From contig NC_073306.1 of the NCBI RefSeq assembly GCF_027595985.1, positions 191,274,500 to 191,338,499 of the forward strand: a DNA stretch of 64,000 nt. Reading direction: 5' to 3'. Of the stretch, positions 46,026-57,502 are shown piece by piece; position 1 is the first letter of the stretch, and each line of letters opens with the position of its first letter. The notes below the pieces were generated by a model. The model saw only the letters and a program-made list of their open reading frames with translations, was not told the origin of the DNA and made no database searches. Source of the stretch: Sorex araneus. Lineage: Eukaryota; Chordata; Mammalia; Eulipotyphla; Soricidae. The translations under genes were made by a program, and so were the position numbers.

Positions 46026-46274
46026 GGTTGGAGTGATAGCAAAGCGGATAAGGTGTTTGCCTTGCAACCGGCCAACTCGGGTTCGATTCCTCCGCCCCTC
46101 TCTGAGAGACTAGCAAGCTACCGAGAGTATCTCATCCCCACAGTAGAGCCTGACAATCTACCCATGGTGTATTCGATATGCCCAAAACAGTAACAACAGG
46201 TCTCACAATGGAGACGTTACTGGTGCCCACTTGAGCAAATCGATGATCAATGGGATGGTAGTGATACAGTGATT
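46026..46274 (+). mobile_element. SINE B, full length
   Basis: Head with gggttcgattcc B box, body and tail ending ggtagtgatacagtgat. Moderately diverged. Confidence 0.93.
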
Positions 46275-46299
46275 TTGGAGGCATATATATTAAATTAAA

Positions 46300-46450
46300 A
46301 ATATTTATTTCTTTGATATGTGGGTCAGCCATATATAAGGTAAGTACTTCACCTATTGTGCTACTTCTAAAATCCCAGGATATACATATATATATATGTA
46401 TATATATATGTACACATATACACACACACACATATATATATATACACACT
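46300..46450 (-). mobile_element. SINE A remnant and TATATG tract
   Basis: A head remnant at about 46315-46378 is followed by (TATATG)n at 46380-46445. A further AT-rich tract lies at 46640-46715. Confidence 0.55.
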
Positions 46451-46822
46451 TCCTTTTTTTAGATTTTTTTTTTATACATGAAGGAGAACTCAAATGCAGT
46501 CCCTCTCACCACAAATTATGCAATTGAGTTTCCTACATTTGGGGAAATCACAAGGGTCAGAAAATCCGGAGTGCAATGGATAATGGTTTTCCCTGGAGAA
46601 ACCAGCTTCATGATCTTGGTATCTCTCCTGCCAATAATAATATGTATATGTGTATATATATAGTATATATAGTATAAAGGTATATATACATATATTAATA
46701 TGTATATTTCTGTAGGTATAAAGCTATACCACTGAGATTTATCTTAAGTTCTGCAGATGGTTGGCAATCAACAATATGAAAATAAATAAGAACCAAAGAC
46801 AGTATAAGTAGTAATAAAATAA

Positions 46823-46998
46823 GCTTTGATTTATTTTTATTTATTTTGGTGCCACACCCAGCAGTGCTCAGAGCCACTCCAGGTGTCCTGCTTAGAAAAA
46901 GTAGGTCTTAATATTGTTTGATTGGCGGGGATCAATCCTAGACTCCCGTGTGCAGTATATGCTCTCTGTTCCTCTAAGCTAAGCTCTCAGGTCCTAAT
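46823..46998 (-). mobile_element. SINE A, old
   Basis: Retains ttttggtgccacacccagcagtgctcag and a degraded head ending cagg. Moderately to highly diverged. Confidence 0.75.
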
Positions 46999-47145
46999 AT
47001 AAGATGATCTTCACAAAATCTACAACTATTGAGATAATTTTAGAGTTTCTAAAAGCCTTTAGAAAAAGAGACAAAATTCACGCATGAGAAATAACAACAA
47101 TGCTGATATGTCTGAGTAATAGAGTTACATAAAACTTGAAGAAGA

Positions 47146-47219
47146 ACCTGGTTTCCTTATAATGCATCCTCATATTAACTTTATCTCTCTTATGAGGATG
47201 CATTATAAGGAAACCAGGT
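47146..47219. repeat. Perfect 28-bp inverted repeat, 18-base loop
   Basis: Left arm 47146-47173 (starts acctggtttccttataatgc) and right arm 47192-47219 (ends cattataaggaaaccaggt) are exact reverse complements. The loop is attaactttatctctctt. It is not part of a known repeat here. Confidence 0.97.
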
Positions 47220-47783
47220 AATGTAAATAACTGATTTCTGTGCCATGTAAATTCTTCAACTGAGACGTCAGGAAATTATTCCTACTATTAAACCGCAGCT
47301 AATTACTAGGATTAATATACAATGAAATAATTAGACATACATAGACAATGCATATGTTTGTGCAAAATGCTAACTTAAATTTGCTGTTACATACAAAACA
47401 TTTCAAAGATAAATTCAGTTTATCTCTCTCTTCTATAAAACTATAATTTCAATGTTGGTTTCTGGGTTCCTTGAGACTTTCTAATTACAGCAGAGAAAGT
47501 TCTATGTAAAATCAATATGAATTTTGCAACACAATGACTTTATTAAAGAGACTTAAGTCAACCAGGAAACAGGTTAATTACTTAGCATATTTTACTCAAT
47601 GTTCTATGAATAGCATAAGTCCTACCATGAGTCTATGTTTAGTTAGAAATCCATAAAAAGGACATTATATAGGGCAATAAAAGGAACAGAATCAGGCAAA
47701 TAAACCCGTTCAAAATTTAACTGAAACTTAGTGAGAAAAATTTTAATGAGTATCTGAATGTATTCATTTCTCATTTACTTAAC

Positions 47784-47890
47784 AAAAATACACATGGACG
47801 TGATACTTCCATGTGTATCACGTCCATGTGTATTTTTGTATTTTTGTATATTCCGTATGCTTGTATATTCCGTATGCTTGTATATTCCGT
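47784..47890. repeat. Perfect 23-bp inverted repeat plus 17-bp direct repeats
   Basis: Arms 47784-47806 (aaaaatacacatggacgtga...) and 47815-47837 are exact reverse complements around an 8-base loop. Immediately after, a 17-bp unit close to gtatattccgtatgctt repeats about 2.6 times to 47890. Confidence 0.95.
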
Positions 47891-47899
47891 CTCCCCAAA

Positions 47900-48635
47900 A
47901 TTACTTAGTTTAATTTATGTTATGATTAAGAAACTTATTAGAACTCTGTGTTGGAAAATAGAAATGCCATGTTCTGCTAAATTTTTTAGCAGGAGGAAAA
48001 TTAGAGCACTTTAAGATTTTAAAGCATTTTTGTTAAGTAATTTTTGCATTTCCCCAAACTCATAGTTTATGCTAATTTACTTTCGAAATGTTGTTGCAGC
48101 AGATCTGTCTAGTTTAACTTTCTTGTGATTGGTGGGTAAGAACAGGAATCTGGGGCCAGATATATGGTGCAAGGGTTAAGGTCCCAATAGCTCCTGCATT
48201 CTCCAGCCCTTGCACTGAGCAGCTGTTCAGGCTGGCCTAGAATCACAGTGGGGCATTGGAACCACTGGGCATCCTATGAGAAACAACCAGCCCCATAATA
48301 AAGAAGAGCAACACTGGCCTCCAGATGCCTTCAGTGTTATAACTCTTTACTTGTTGCTTTTTAGTAAAGCATAAGTCCCTCTCTATGACTAATATCTGAG
48401 TAGTCTGCCATTAGCAGCAGAAGTAATAGAAGTTGCAAACTATAGGTTCCCATACACAGTGACCTGAGATTAATTTGAATCATTATACCCCACATCTTGA
48501 TCTTTTCCATTGTCTGACTAGTTACGCTTTGCCTATGCATACGTAAATGAGAGAGAATTGGAGTTCCTCTCCTCTTTTAAGTCACTTTCTGCCTAATGTT
48601 CTAGCTTTAAATTCAGAGTAAGTGATATTCTTGTG
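47900..48635. other. Mostly unique; possible old SINE at 48151-48300
   Basis: 'ggggccagatatatggtgcaagggttaaggt' at 48151 resembles a degraded tRNA-like SINE head, but the body does not match SINE A or B. Nothing else is recognised. Confidence 0.35.
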
Positions 48636-48639
48636 GTGA

Positions 48640-48798
48640 AGGGGAATTGGGCCACATCTGGGATGCTTAGGGACTGTTTGGATCTGAACTCAGCAGCAAA
48701 CCTTGGCAATGTTCACAGGACATACACAGTACATGGATTTGAACCAGAGTTGTAGTCAACATGGCCAGAGGCCAGGCAAAACGCACTCTATGACCCTG
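48640..48798 (-). mobile_element. SINE A, old
   Basis: Body and head traces (gggccacatctgggatgct, gatttgaaccagagttg, ccaggcaaaacgcactctatga). Confidence 0.6.
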
Positions 48799-48799
48799 A

Positions 48800-49900
48800 A
48801 ACTAAATTTTAGAAGGAAATGTGTAAAATAAAAATGGACTTGGAGAGTATCATGAATACTTGTGTGGCAAACAACTGTTTGTGCCTTTCACAATAAGAGC
48901 AGTTCATGCTCTTCTGAAGGTGGGGCTTGACTAAGCTTCTCAGTAGAAGTGCCTCTGGGAACGTGAATGAATGAAGTGATCCCAGGGATTTTCATGTCTA
49001 GTTAAAAGAAGTCAAGAGAAATAATTACACTGGATAGAGTAGTTGCTAAAATTATTAGGAGAATGGGGACTTGTTTTTTGCTGTTTATTTGTGGAACATT
49101 ATATGCATAAAAATATTCATGCACATGGTGATTCTATCCAAAAATGTAAACAACAAGGATAGCAACACTACTGAAAAAGCTTATAAATACCATGTGCTCA
49201 TGTCTATCAGGAATGAACCTTATTTCATTTCATCTTTAACAGTTACCAAGAGCTGAAAATAAGAAAAAATTGAAATTAATACGTAAAATAAGTATCGATT
49301 AGGATGCTAAAATAACTACAGTGTGGTCCACTGAAGTTTAGTTCTACTATCAAATGTTCTAAGTGTTCCTTTACAGAAAAAAAGCCCTCCCTGGAGTGAC
49401 GTACTTCTATTTGTTTAAATTTATTTCTTAATTTAGTTTTAATATTATTACTATAATTAATATAACACAGTTACAGCAGTTTTAGCTTTCGTGCTTTTGA
49501 TGTACAATGATACATAGAATTTGCATAGAGAAGTGAATCTGTATTATGAAATTAATGATATTATACTTAGTTTTAAGGCTTACCTTGCAATGTATGGTTC
49601 TTATTTAGCTCAGAATTCAAACTCAGGCTCTTCCAGGAACACTTTCTTACTAATAATTGATGTCAGTGGGTATCCAAGCCAGTGATAGTCTTCATGTGCC
49701 AGGAATGCAGTTCACCTGTCAAACTCTTGCCTTTGCCTCACTCATGAGACATCAAGGATTCATCCACAATAAAGAAATAAAAAAAAAAAAAACCACAAAA
49801 ATGACACACGGGTAGCCTTTAAATGGCATGTAGCACACATGCAATAGCTAAACAAGGCAATAATGAAGTGGCACAACCATTTCGAATAAAATTAGGATGC
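48800..49900. other. Unique sequence with a possible old L1 3' UTR remnant
   Basis: The 49420-49510 segment (cacagttacagcagttttagctttcgtgc) weakly resembles the antisense L1 3' UTR end at 30.5 kb. Otherwise no feature. Confidence 0.35.
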
Positions 49901-49915
49901 TTTAAAAAAAATTAG

Positions 49916-50080
49916 GGGGCTGGAGTGATAGCACAGCGGGTAGGGTGTTTGCCTTGCACGCGGTCGACCCAGGATCGAGTCCCAGCATCCCATATGGTCC
50001 CCTGAGCACCGCCAGGGGTAATTCCTGAGTGCATGAGCCAGGAATGACCCCTGTGCATTGCCGGGTGTGACCCAAAAAAT
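49916..50080 (+). mobile_element. SINE A, near-consensus reference copy (165 bp)
   Basis: Best-preserved plus-strand SINE A. A box tagcacagcggg, B box ggatcgagtcc, 'catatggtcccctgagcac', 'gtgacccaaaaaat'. Direct repeats aaaaaaaattag at 49904-49915 and 50081-50092. The first ~75 bases fold onto a tRNA-Ala pattern (ggggctg...gcatccc, with ttgca in the anticodon position). Confidence 0.95.
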
Positions 50081-50511
50081 AAAAAAAATTAGTCTTAGTT
50101 ATATTGGTAGAGTCCTATTTGGTCTTTATCTTGGTCTGACTATCCATCAGTTTGATCACACTTTCTTCATTTTTTTCTTCCACAAATTTATTTATCAATA
50201 AAATGTCTATCCTACAAACTTTGCCTTAACATTGACTTTTCACAATCCTAGCTATGAAAATTAATTGAAATCAATTTTCATTTATTACAACAGAGAATTT
50301 AAATAACATCATTTACTCGCGTGTTAATTCATTTTTCTTACAATAATCTGAATTAAAGTTTTCTGAATTCAAAGTATGGAGCTCAAGTCTGTTCAAGGTA
50401 ATGCATTTGATGCATTTGTTATTTATGGATATTCATGAATACTGTCCTGAAAATCTAACATTATGATAAAATTAGATAGATTCATAAATTTAAAACAGTA
50501 GTTACTGCTTT

Positions 50512-50680
50512 GGGCCGGAGTGATACCACTGCTGGTAGGGTGCTTGCCCGGCATGCGACAGACCTGAGTTCAATCTATTATATCCCATAGAGTCCCCTGA
50601 AGCACAGCCAGAAATGATTCCTTAGTGCAGACCCCAGAGTGAAATCTGAACAGTGCAGAGTGTGACCCACAAAACCAATC
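50512..50680 (+). mobile_element. SINE A with diverged target-site duplication
   Basis: SINE A flanked by aaacagtagttactgc (50493-50508) and aaacagtagctattgc (from 50692), two mismatches in 16. This is an intermediate-age insertion. Confidence 0.88.
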
Positions 50681-51250
50681 AAACAAGCAATAAACAGTAG
50701 CTATTGCCATTAAGGAAATAATTTCTGAGCATTCAGACAATCTTTTGTTAATATATAAAGTACAGATGATTTGTATTCTATTTATTCTCTATATAACTAA
50801 TTATTGAATGAGTAAGGCAACTTAAACTTTTATTGCTCTGAGAAAACTTACAAAACTTGATACTCTTAAAAAAGAAAATTTGATACTTTAGAATTGAATT
50901 TAGAATTCTATAATTGAAGCTTATAATTGAAAACATATCTGCAGAGGATTTCAATTTCTTTCATTTTATTTCATTTTTGATCTTTTGTGAACATTTTTAA
51001 TAACTGATTTAATCACTTTAATATATACCAGACTGTTCTAATTTGCTAATTCTTTCCCTTCTTCACTGGTTTGTATTTTCCAATCATTCATATATTTAAT
51101 TCAATTGTCAAATAGTTGGCCTGTAATTATTCATTATGTCTGCTCTGAATACCTTTTTGATGCCCAAATAATTGTCATGATATTATGGCAGGATCACTGT
51201 GACATTAAATACTTTTTCTCTTATACAATTTTGGTGTGAATTCATATTTT

Positions 51251-52440
51251 GTGGGGTGGGGTTCAGTATAATTTATTGATGATACGTGACAAATTGGGAC
51301 TCCCTAGCTCCTCCCCTTCTTCCGAGGATCTGTGATGGAAACTCGAGGTCAGGAGATGTTCAGTGTGTTGGGTGAGTGGGGAAAGAACTCCTGAGCAGCT
51401 GAGGGTGTCTCTCTTCCTCTTAGTACTCTTGCTGGGACTGGTGGCCCTGGGAGGTGCTTATTCCTTGGAGGCCATATGGACGATGAGGTCCACTACCCTA
51501 TTGCTGTAACTAAGCTCATGATCGTACCAGGAAATGAGCTTGATGAAGTGGTCATTGAGAGCAAGACTAGCCCCAGCATCAAAGATGGAGGAGCAGAAGA
51601 TGTCCTGGTCCTCAGTATAGCCCAGGATGCCTTGAGGGGCCCTTGTGAAACCTTTTATCACTTTCTTGATGCTATCGTATTTGACAACTTTCTGCAGGTC
51701 AGATCCATGACAGAAACATTGGGAATGGGGACATAAAAGCCATGCCCATTAGCTGGCCCTTCAGTTCCGGGATGATGTTTTGGGCCACCCCTTTGGCTGT
51801 CATGACAGAGTTTCCCATCCACACTCTTCTGGGTGCCAGTAATAGCATGACTTGTGTCCATGAGCCCCTCTACAATGCTGAAGTTGTCATTTATGATCTT
51901 GGCCGGGAGGGCCGAACAATTATTGGTGCAAGAGGCGTTGCTGACAATCTTGAGGGAGTTGTCTCTGTTCCCACAATTCACACCCATCACAAACACGGGT
52001 GAGTTGGCAGAGGGAACAGAGATGATGACTCTTTGGGCACTCCTCTTCAAGTGGGCTACAACCTTCTCCATGGTAGTAGAGACCCTGGTGGACTCCAAAC
52101 TGTCTTCAGCACCAGCCTCACCCCATTGGATGTTGACGGGATCTCACTCCTGGAAGATGGGCACGGGCTTCCCATTGGTGATGTGCTTCCCGTTTTTGGC
52201 CTTGATTGTGCCATTGAACTGGTCATGTCTGGAATCATATTGGAGCATGCAGATCATGGAGTCGAGGTCAACGAAAGGGTGGTTGATGGCCACAGTTTCC
52301 ATTTTGTCAGAGTTAATGGCAGCTCTGGTTACCAGGCTGCCAATATGGTCAAATCCGTTCTTCACCATCATGTCTCGGGAATTTGGCTGGCACTGTGCAA
52401 GAATTGATGGCTTCTATCCAATGGGGATGAGCAGGAAGTC
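51251..52440 (-). pseudogene. GAPDH-ps: Processed GAPDH pseudogene
   Basis: The minus strand carries an intronless copy of glyceraldehyde-3-phosphate dehydrogenase mRNA. The start is near 52371 (MVKNGFDHIGSLVTRAAINS, with a few codons lost after MVK). It continues with VAINHPFVDLDSMICMLQYD, then [20 protein letters not shown], then the active-site region SNASCTNNC (normally SNASCTTNC, catalytic Cys kept, next motif residue changed). It ends [29 protein letters not shown] and MASKE, with the stop at 51458-51460. Frame breaks occur around 52100-52140 and in the middle (51750-51850), where residues are missing. A 3' UTR with AATAAA (51272-51277, antisense) and a 5' UTR-like segment to about 52440 are present. 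Flanks tgaattcatatttt (51237-51250) and tgaatttatgatttt (52441-52455) are a slightly diverged target-site duplication. It is an L1-made retrocopy with no function expected. Confidence 0.96.
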
Positions 52441-52992
52441 TGAATTTATGATTTTAACTGATAAATCAAGCATCAAACTTAGTTTCTGTTAGTAACTACT
52501 TTAATATTTAACTTAGTCATTTTTATAATACGTAAAGGTAAATATACATTCAAATTATAAATATGTTAATACTGAAGCATTAATCTTGAATTAAAGTTTA
52601 CAAGAAGGTACAAAAATGATAGGGTATAGAAGATAACTATGTAAAATATCATTCATAATTTTCTAAGACACATAAATTTATTCTTATATATCATGGGCCT
52701 TATGTGAAATAAATTTCCTCTCTTTTGGAAGGCACTTGTAGCAAGAGGTCTATCTAAGAATACTTTTTAAAATATGGTATAAACAGATACTGGGATAAGC
52801 AGTGATAATCTCTGCAGACAGCAGAAAAAAAGAACCATTTGAAGTTTACCTCTGGTTTAGATGCTGAAGTCAATAGGAAGAATTTGCTTTTAACTATAAG
52901 GTATAGAAAATACTACAAAAAAACTTTCAATATCTTTTAAAATGAAGTGTATAGTTACTTAGAACAGGATCAATAGAACAAATTAATATAAT

Positions 52993-53649
52993 TATTATCA
53001 TCATCATCATCCCATTGATCATTGAATTTCTCGAGCGGTCTCAGTAACGTCTCCATTCGTCCTAGCCCTGAGATTTTAGAAGCCTCTCTTTACTCATCCT
53101 TCCCAACGATGCCGCATTGGAGGCTCTTTCAGGGTCAGGGAAATGAGACCCATTTTTGTTACTGGTTTTGGCATATGAATACACCATGGGGATTTTTCGA
53201 GGCTCTCCCATGTGGGCAGGAAACTCTTGATAGCTTGCCAGGTTCTCCCAGAGGGATAAGTAGGCTATAAGCTTCCGGGGAGCTTGGTTTTAAGTCTTTG
53301 GATGTTGGCCGTTGGTGGGATTACATGGCGCTGGGGGAAGACCCTGGGTGTGACCACCTAGCTACTGGAAAATGGGAAATCTGGGTGGAAGAGGCCCAGT
53401 CTCAATCTGAGCAGGCTTGGAGGTCTCAGTCCCAGGTCCCACACACCTGGGAGCCTCTGTTGGTACCTGTGGAGAGGGGCCTTGAGCATGGTTGTGGCTA
53501 GGCTCTGGAGGTCTTCGGCCGCGGGAGCTCTGCTTGGGGCAGGGAGGGAAGCTGGAGCTCATCCCCTCTGAGGGGCCCCGGGGAAGACAGCCAGGCACTT
53601 GGGCAAGAGACTCTCTGCGTCTCTTTCTTCCAGGAGGTTGGTTTTAAGT
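52993..53649 (-). mobile_element. 0.6-kb RTE-tailed composite, long subtype, complete with target-site duplication
   Basis: The most complete copy. Its minus strand begins acttaaaaccaacctcc, includes the GC-rich head, the ~135-bp extra segment, the SINE B-like body and 'ccctgaccctgaaagagcc', and ends with the RTE tail plus (GAT)n at about 52993-53012. Repeats caaatta(a/g)tataat at 52979-52992 and 53650-53663 bound it (one mismatch). No open frame of note, so it is non-autonomous. Confidence 0.9.
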
Positions 53650-53664
53650 CAAATTAGTATAATA

Positions 53665-54780
53665 AAAACTATAAAACAAAATAATTACCAGACATTATTA
53701 AAATTAATACACATATGGATATTTATATATATTCATACAAGTATTTATACATGTAAGACATATGTTTTTATTTCTCATTTTCCCAAAATATTACACTGTT
53801 CACATAGAAATGAAACTATTTCTATTTCCATGTGTATGGATAGTACAGAATTTATATACCTAGGCCACTTATTTGAAAATCAAATGTTAATATGAATGAT
53901 CAAACTTTAAAATATATAATTTTAAACTGATGGAATTCAATACTTTCTAGGTTGTTCTCATAAGGAAATATTTTTCTTCATAAAACAAAGAAGTTCCAAC
54001 TTGATAAAAGGCTTTTGAAGCAAGGATAGTCAATAAGTTAGTTTATTTCTCCAAACTATTACAAATAAAAATATTTTTGTTATAACTGCATCATGACACC
54101 ACCATATCTAGCTGATAATGAATTAAAATATATGAATATGATTAATTACTTGCGCTAGCTCTATGTGAAACAGCGGTTGACTAGATAGACTAGGAAAGAA
54201 TACAAAATGACCTGGTGAGAAGCCATCTGTATTTTTATCCAACTCTCTTAATGCAATTCTCCTGCTGGCATTAGCATGGTGTTTAATAACAATCTAACAG
54301 AAGTTTTATCACCAGGATATCACAGATATATTTCATACCCTCTTGACATGTTTCCATTTCCTCCTGTAAGATTTCAGGGTTAATTGTCTTTATTAGGAAT
54401 ATTTACATATCTGCATGAAGTCTATAACACAGATTTTTACAGATCTCTGAGAAGTACATGAATATGTCAGTTTAATATATACCCATATATGTCAAAAGGC
54501 AAGAAATGGAAATAGTTTAATGGATGTTGTTTCCAGTATCCAATTAATTGTCCATGGGGTTTTGTTTATAAGATTTACAATTTAAGTATTGCTTTATATA
54601 AAATTATTAACTTTTTTATGTATGGACAATCCTTTAAAATTATGCAGTATAACATTCAATGTTAGAAGGTACCTCCAGCTTTGATAATATTTGCTATTTG
54701 TTAGTTAATTTAGTTCATAGTTATGCTTAAATTATTACATACTCAATATTTATATCAGCTCTAAGAAATATGTGTTAGAA
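53665..54780. other. Unique AT-rich sequence
   Basis: No gene or classifiable repeat is seen. Confidence 0.55.
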
Positions 54781-54781
54781 T

Positions 54782-55032
54782 GTCACTGTCACTGTGTCAC
54801 TGTTATCCCATTGCTCATCGATTTGCTCCAGCGGGCACCAATAATGTCTCCATTGTGAGACTTGTCTGTTTTTTGCATATCGAATACACCATGGGGAGCT
54901 TGCCAGGCTCTGTCATGCAGGTGAGATACTCTCGGTAGCTTGCCAGGTTCTCCAACAGGGGTGGAGGAATCGAACCTGGGTCGGCTGCGTGCAAGGCAAA
55001 CGCCCTATCTGCTGTGCTATCACTCCAGCTCC
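54782..55032 (-). mobile_element. SINE B, full length
   Basis: Complete head, body and tail; the tail reads (cactgt)n on this strand. Flanks show no clear duplication. Confidence 0.93.
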
Positions 55033-55990
55033 AGTCTAAAAATCAATATAATAATTACAAATAAATAAAAGCTGACTGTGGAGAGAGAGTGAGTGCCAAT
55101 CTGAAGGAGGAGACGGACCTTTTTGTGAACCTGAACTGCCCTCCCTGAACCGCCACTCAAAGTTCAATCACACCCCCAAACTTCTGAGTCACAGCTCAGC
55201 TCACTGGGACATAAGCCATCAGGATGACCTCAATGGGAATTCCCTTGTGCCACTGATACCCAAGTTTCTTTGAATATTTCCTGGAAAGAAAGGGTCCAGA
55301 AGCTCAATGGTACAAACTCCCAAATTCAGGTAAGGAGTTGATGACGTGTTGAGAGGGTGAGGGGAGCAAGCAGGCAATAATCTACAGGATTCCAAATGTT
55401 TGTGTTTTCACTGCTGAAAAAAAGGATTTGAAGTAATTATGACATAAAATGTTAAAATGTGTATGACTGGCATGGGTGTCCTAGAGCTATAAATTTCCTC
55501 AGTAAAATTATTTGTATACTAGCAGTTAGCTTAGCACACGGACCTTCCACCCAATTCCTGTGAGACACTGAAATGCCTGCCTGGTCACTGTCCATGGTGC
55601 ATCATGTGTAGGCTGCCCTGACCCCAGAGAATACTTTATAAAAATTAAGAAATATTTCAGAAGTTTAACTTTACATATAGAGGGTTTTTAGTGAATAGCA
55701 ACAAATAGAGAATTTCTTGTTCTCTTAGGTATTTTTTCGGTGCCATTAGAAATATTTTTCTATTTACAAATGCAAATATACTCTAGGTAAATATGAAGAC
55801 AGACAGGCAATAATACTAATAAGTTATGAATCAGTAATGCGGAATCCTTTGAGTAGAATTTTGTTATTTACTGGAATAATTTCCCCTCTTTCAATTTAAA
55901 TGGTTCTGAGAATTTTAATTGTGCCATTGTAAAGAATTTATAGTTATTATTTGCAACTAATACCACCTGTAAGCTTTCTAAAAATAGTGA
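55033..55990. other. Unclassified sequence, GC-richer at 55080-55330
   Basis: The 55080-55330 segment (ccaatctgaaggaggagacgg, cactcaaagttcaatcac, ccatcaggatgacctcaat) is compositionally unlike its flanks and matches nothing else in the window. The rest is ordinary AT-rich DNA. Confidence 0.35.
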
Positions 55991-55995
55991 AATTA

Positions 55996-56143
55996 GGGCT
56001 GAAGCTATAGTACAGCAGATAGGGTACTTGTCTTGCATTTGGCCAACCCCTTTGATTCCTTGTCCTCCTGGGTGAGCCCTGAGTGCAGAGCCAGGACTAA
56101 GCCCTGAGCACTGCCAGGTGTGGACCAAAAACAAAACAAAAAC
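55996..56143 (+). mobile_element. SINE A, plus copy of an inverted neighbour pair
   Basis: Diverged SINE A ending 'gtgtggaccaaaaacaaaacaaaaacc'. It faces another SINE A tail-to-tail about 40 bp away. Confidence 0.78.
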
Positions 56144-56184
56144 CAACGAACAATAAACATTATAATGGCTCAAAGATTTTATTT

Positions 56185-56337
56185 ATTAATTTGGTTATTG
56201 GGCCACACATTGAAGTGCGTAGGGCTTAGTCATGGGTCTGCTCTCAAGAATTACTCTTGTAGGTATGCAAGTTATCCCGTACAAGGCAGGATTCAGTTGT
56301 TGGCTGCCAGCAAGGCAAGCACCTTATTTTTAACCCT
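56185..56337 (-). mobile_element. SINE A, minus copy of an inverted neighbour pair
   Basis: Diverged SINE A: gggccacacattgaagtgcgtagggctta, caaggcaagcacctta. Confidence 0.72.
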
Positions 56338-56347
56338 ATCTCATAAA

Positions 56348-56378
56348 CTTTTTTTAACATTGTGACATATTTATTTAT

Positions 56379-56414
<36 letters not shown>

Positions 56415-57253
56415 TTATTTATTTTTAATTTTATTGAATTACCGTGAAATAGTTACAAGCTTTCATGTTTGGGTTACAATCACACAATGATCAAACACCT
56501 ATCCTTCCACCAGTGCATATATCCCCCCTTTCCCACCCTCCCCCTGCCTCCATGGCACACAATATTCCCTATACTCTCTCTCTACTTTTGGACATTATGG
56601 CTTGCAGCACAGACACTTAGAGGTCATCATGTTTGGTCCATTATCTACTTTCGCCACACATCTCCCATCTTGACTGATTCCTCCAGCCATCATTTTCTTA
56701 ATTATCCCTTCTCTATTCCATCTGCCTTCTCTTCTCCTCTCATGAAGCAGGATCCCAGCTATGGAGCAATCCCCCTGGCCCTTGTATCTACTGTCCTTGG
56801 GTGTCAGCTCATGTGATGTTATTCTATACTCAAAAAATGAGTGCAGTCCTTCTATGCTTGTCCCTTTCTTTCTGACGCATTTCACTTGGCATGATACTCT
56901 CCACGTCTATCCAATTTATAAGCAAATTTCATGACTTCATCTCTTCTAACAGCTACATAGTATTACATTGTGTAGATGTACCAAAGTTTCTTTAACCAGT
57001 CATCTGTTTTAGGTGACTCGGGTTGTTTCCAGATTTTGGCTATTGTGAACACTGCTGCAATGAATAGATAGGTACATATGTCATTTCTACTGTGTGTTTT
57101 TGCATCCTCAGGATATATTCCCAGAAGTGGTATTGTGGGGGTCATATGGAAGGTCAATTTCTAGTTTTTGAAGGACTGTCCATATTGTTTTCCAGAAATC
57201 CTGGACCAGTTGACATTCCCACCAACAGTGAAAGAGCGTCCCTTTTTTCCCCC
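56348..57253 (-). pseudogene. L1 3' end (ORF2 C-terminus and 3' UTR), 5'-truncated
   Basis: The minus strand continues from ORF2 ([36 protein letters not shown]-like, TDDWLKKLWYIYTM) into a 3' UTR close to that at 24.9-25.4 kb. The tail side carries (TCTA)n at 56378-56412 and poly-T-rich sequence. A 10-bp repeat atctcataaa at 56338-56347 and 57254-57263 is the likely target-site duplication. If so, about 50 bp between it and the L1 tail is non-L1 tail sequence. Confidence 0.88.
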
Positions 57254-57263
57254 ATCTCATAAA

Positions 57264-57500
57264 GTTAACAATTTTAAATTTTATTCTTTTCAATCCATGG
57301 GTTAGGAATAGTTCAATATTGAATTAATATAATATAATGATTGCATAATTTAAAATTTAATATAAAGTCCTAAACTGCAAGATTGGAATAAATGAATAAA
57401 TGGATGATTAGATGAAAGAATGGGTATAGAAATTAATGAAATGAATGATGTGCAATATAAGTAGCTCAAAAGACTTTGAACGCAATGCTGTCCCACTAGG
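57264..57500. other. AT-rich unique sequence
   Basis: No feature recognised. Confidence 0.5.
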
Positions 57501-57502
57501 TT

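Noticed and set aside
49916-49992. tRNA-Ala gene
   Set aside because: The tRNA-like segment is the head of SINE A, followed by the SINE body and an A-rich tail and flanked by target-site duplications.
51742-52492. Long plus-strand open frames over the GAPDH copy
   Set aside because: They are antisense shadows of the GAPDH pseudogene, which reads correctly on the minus strand.
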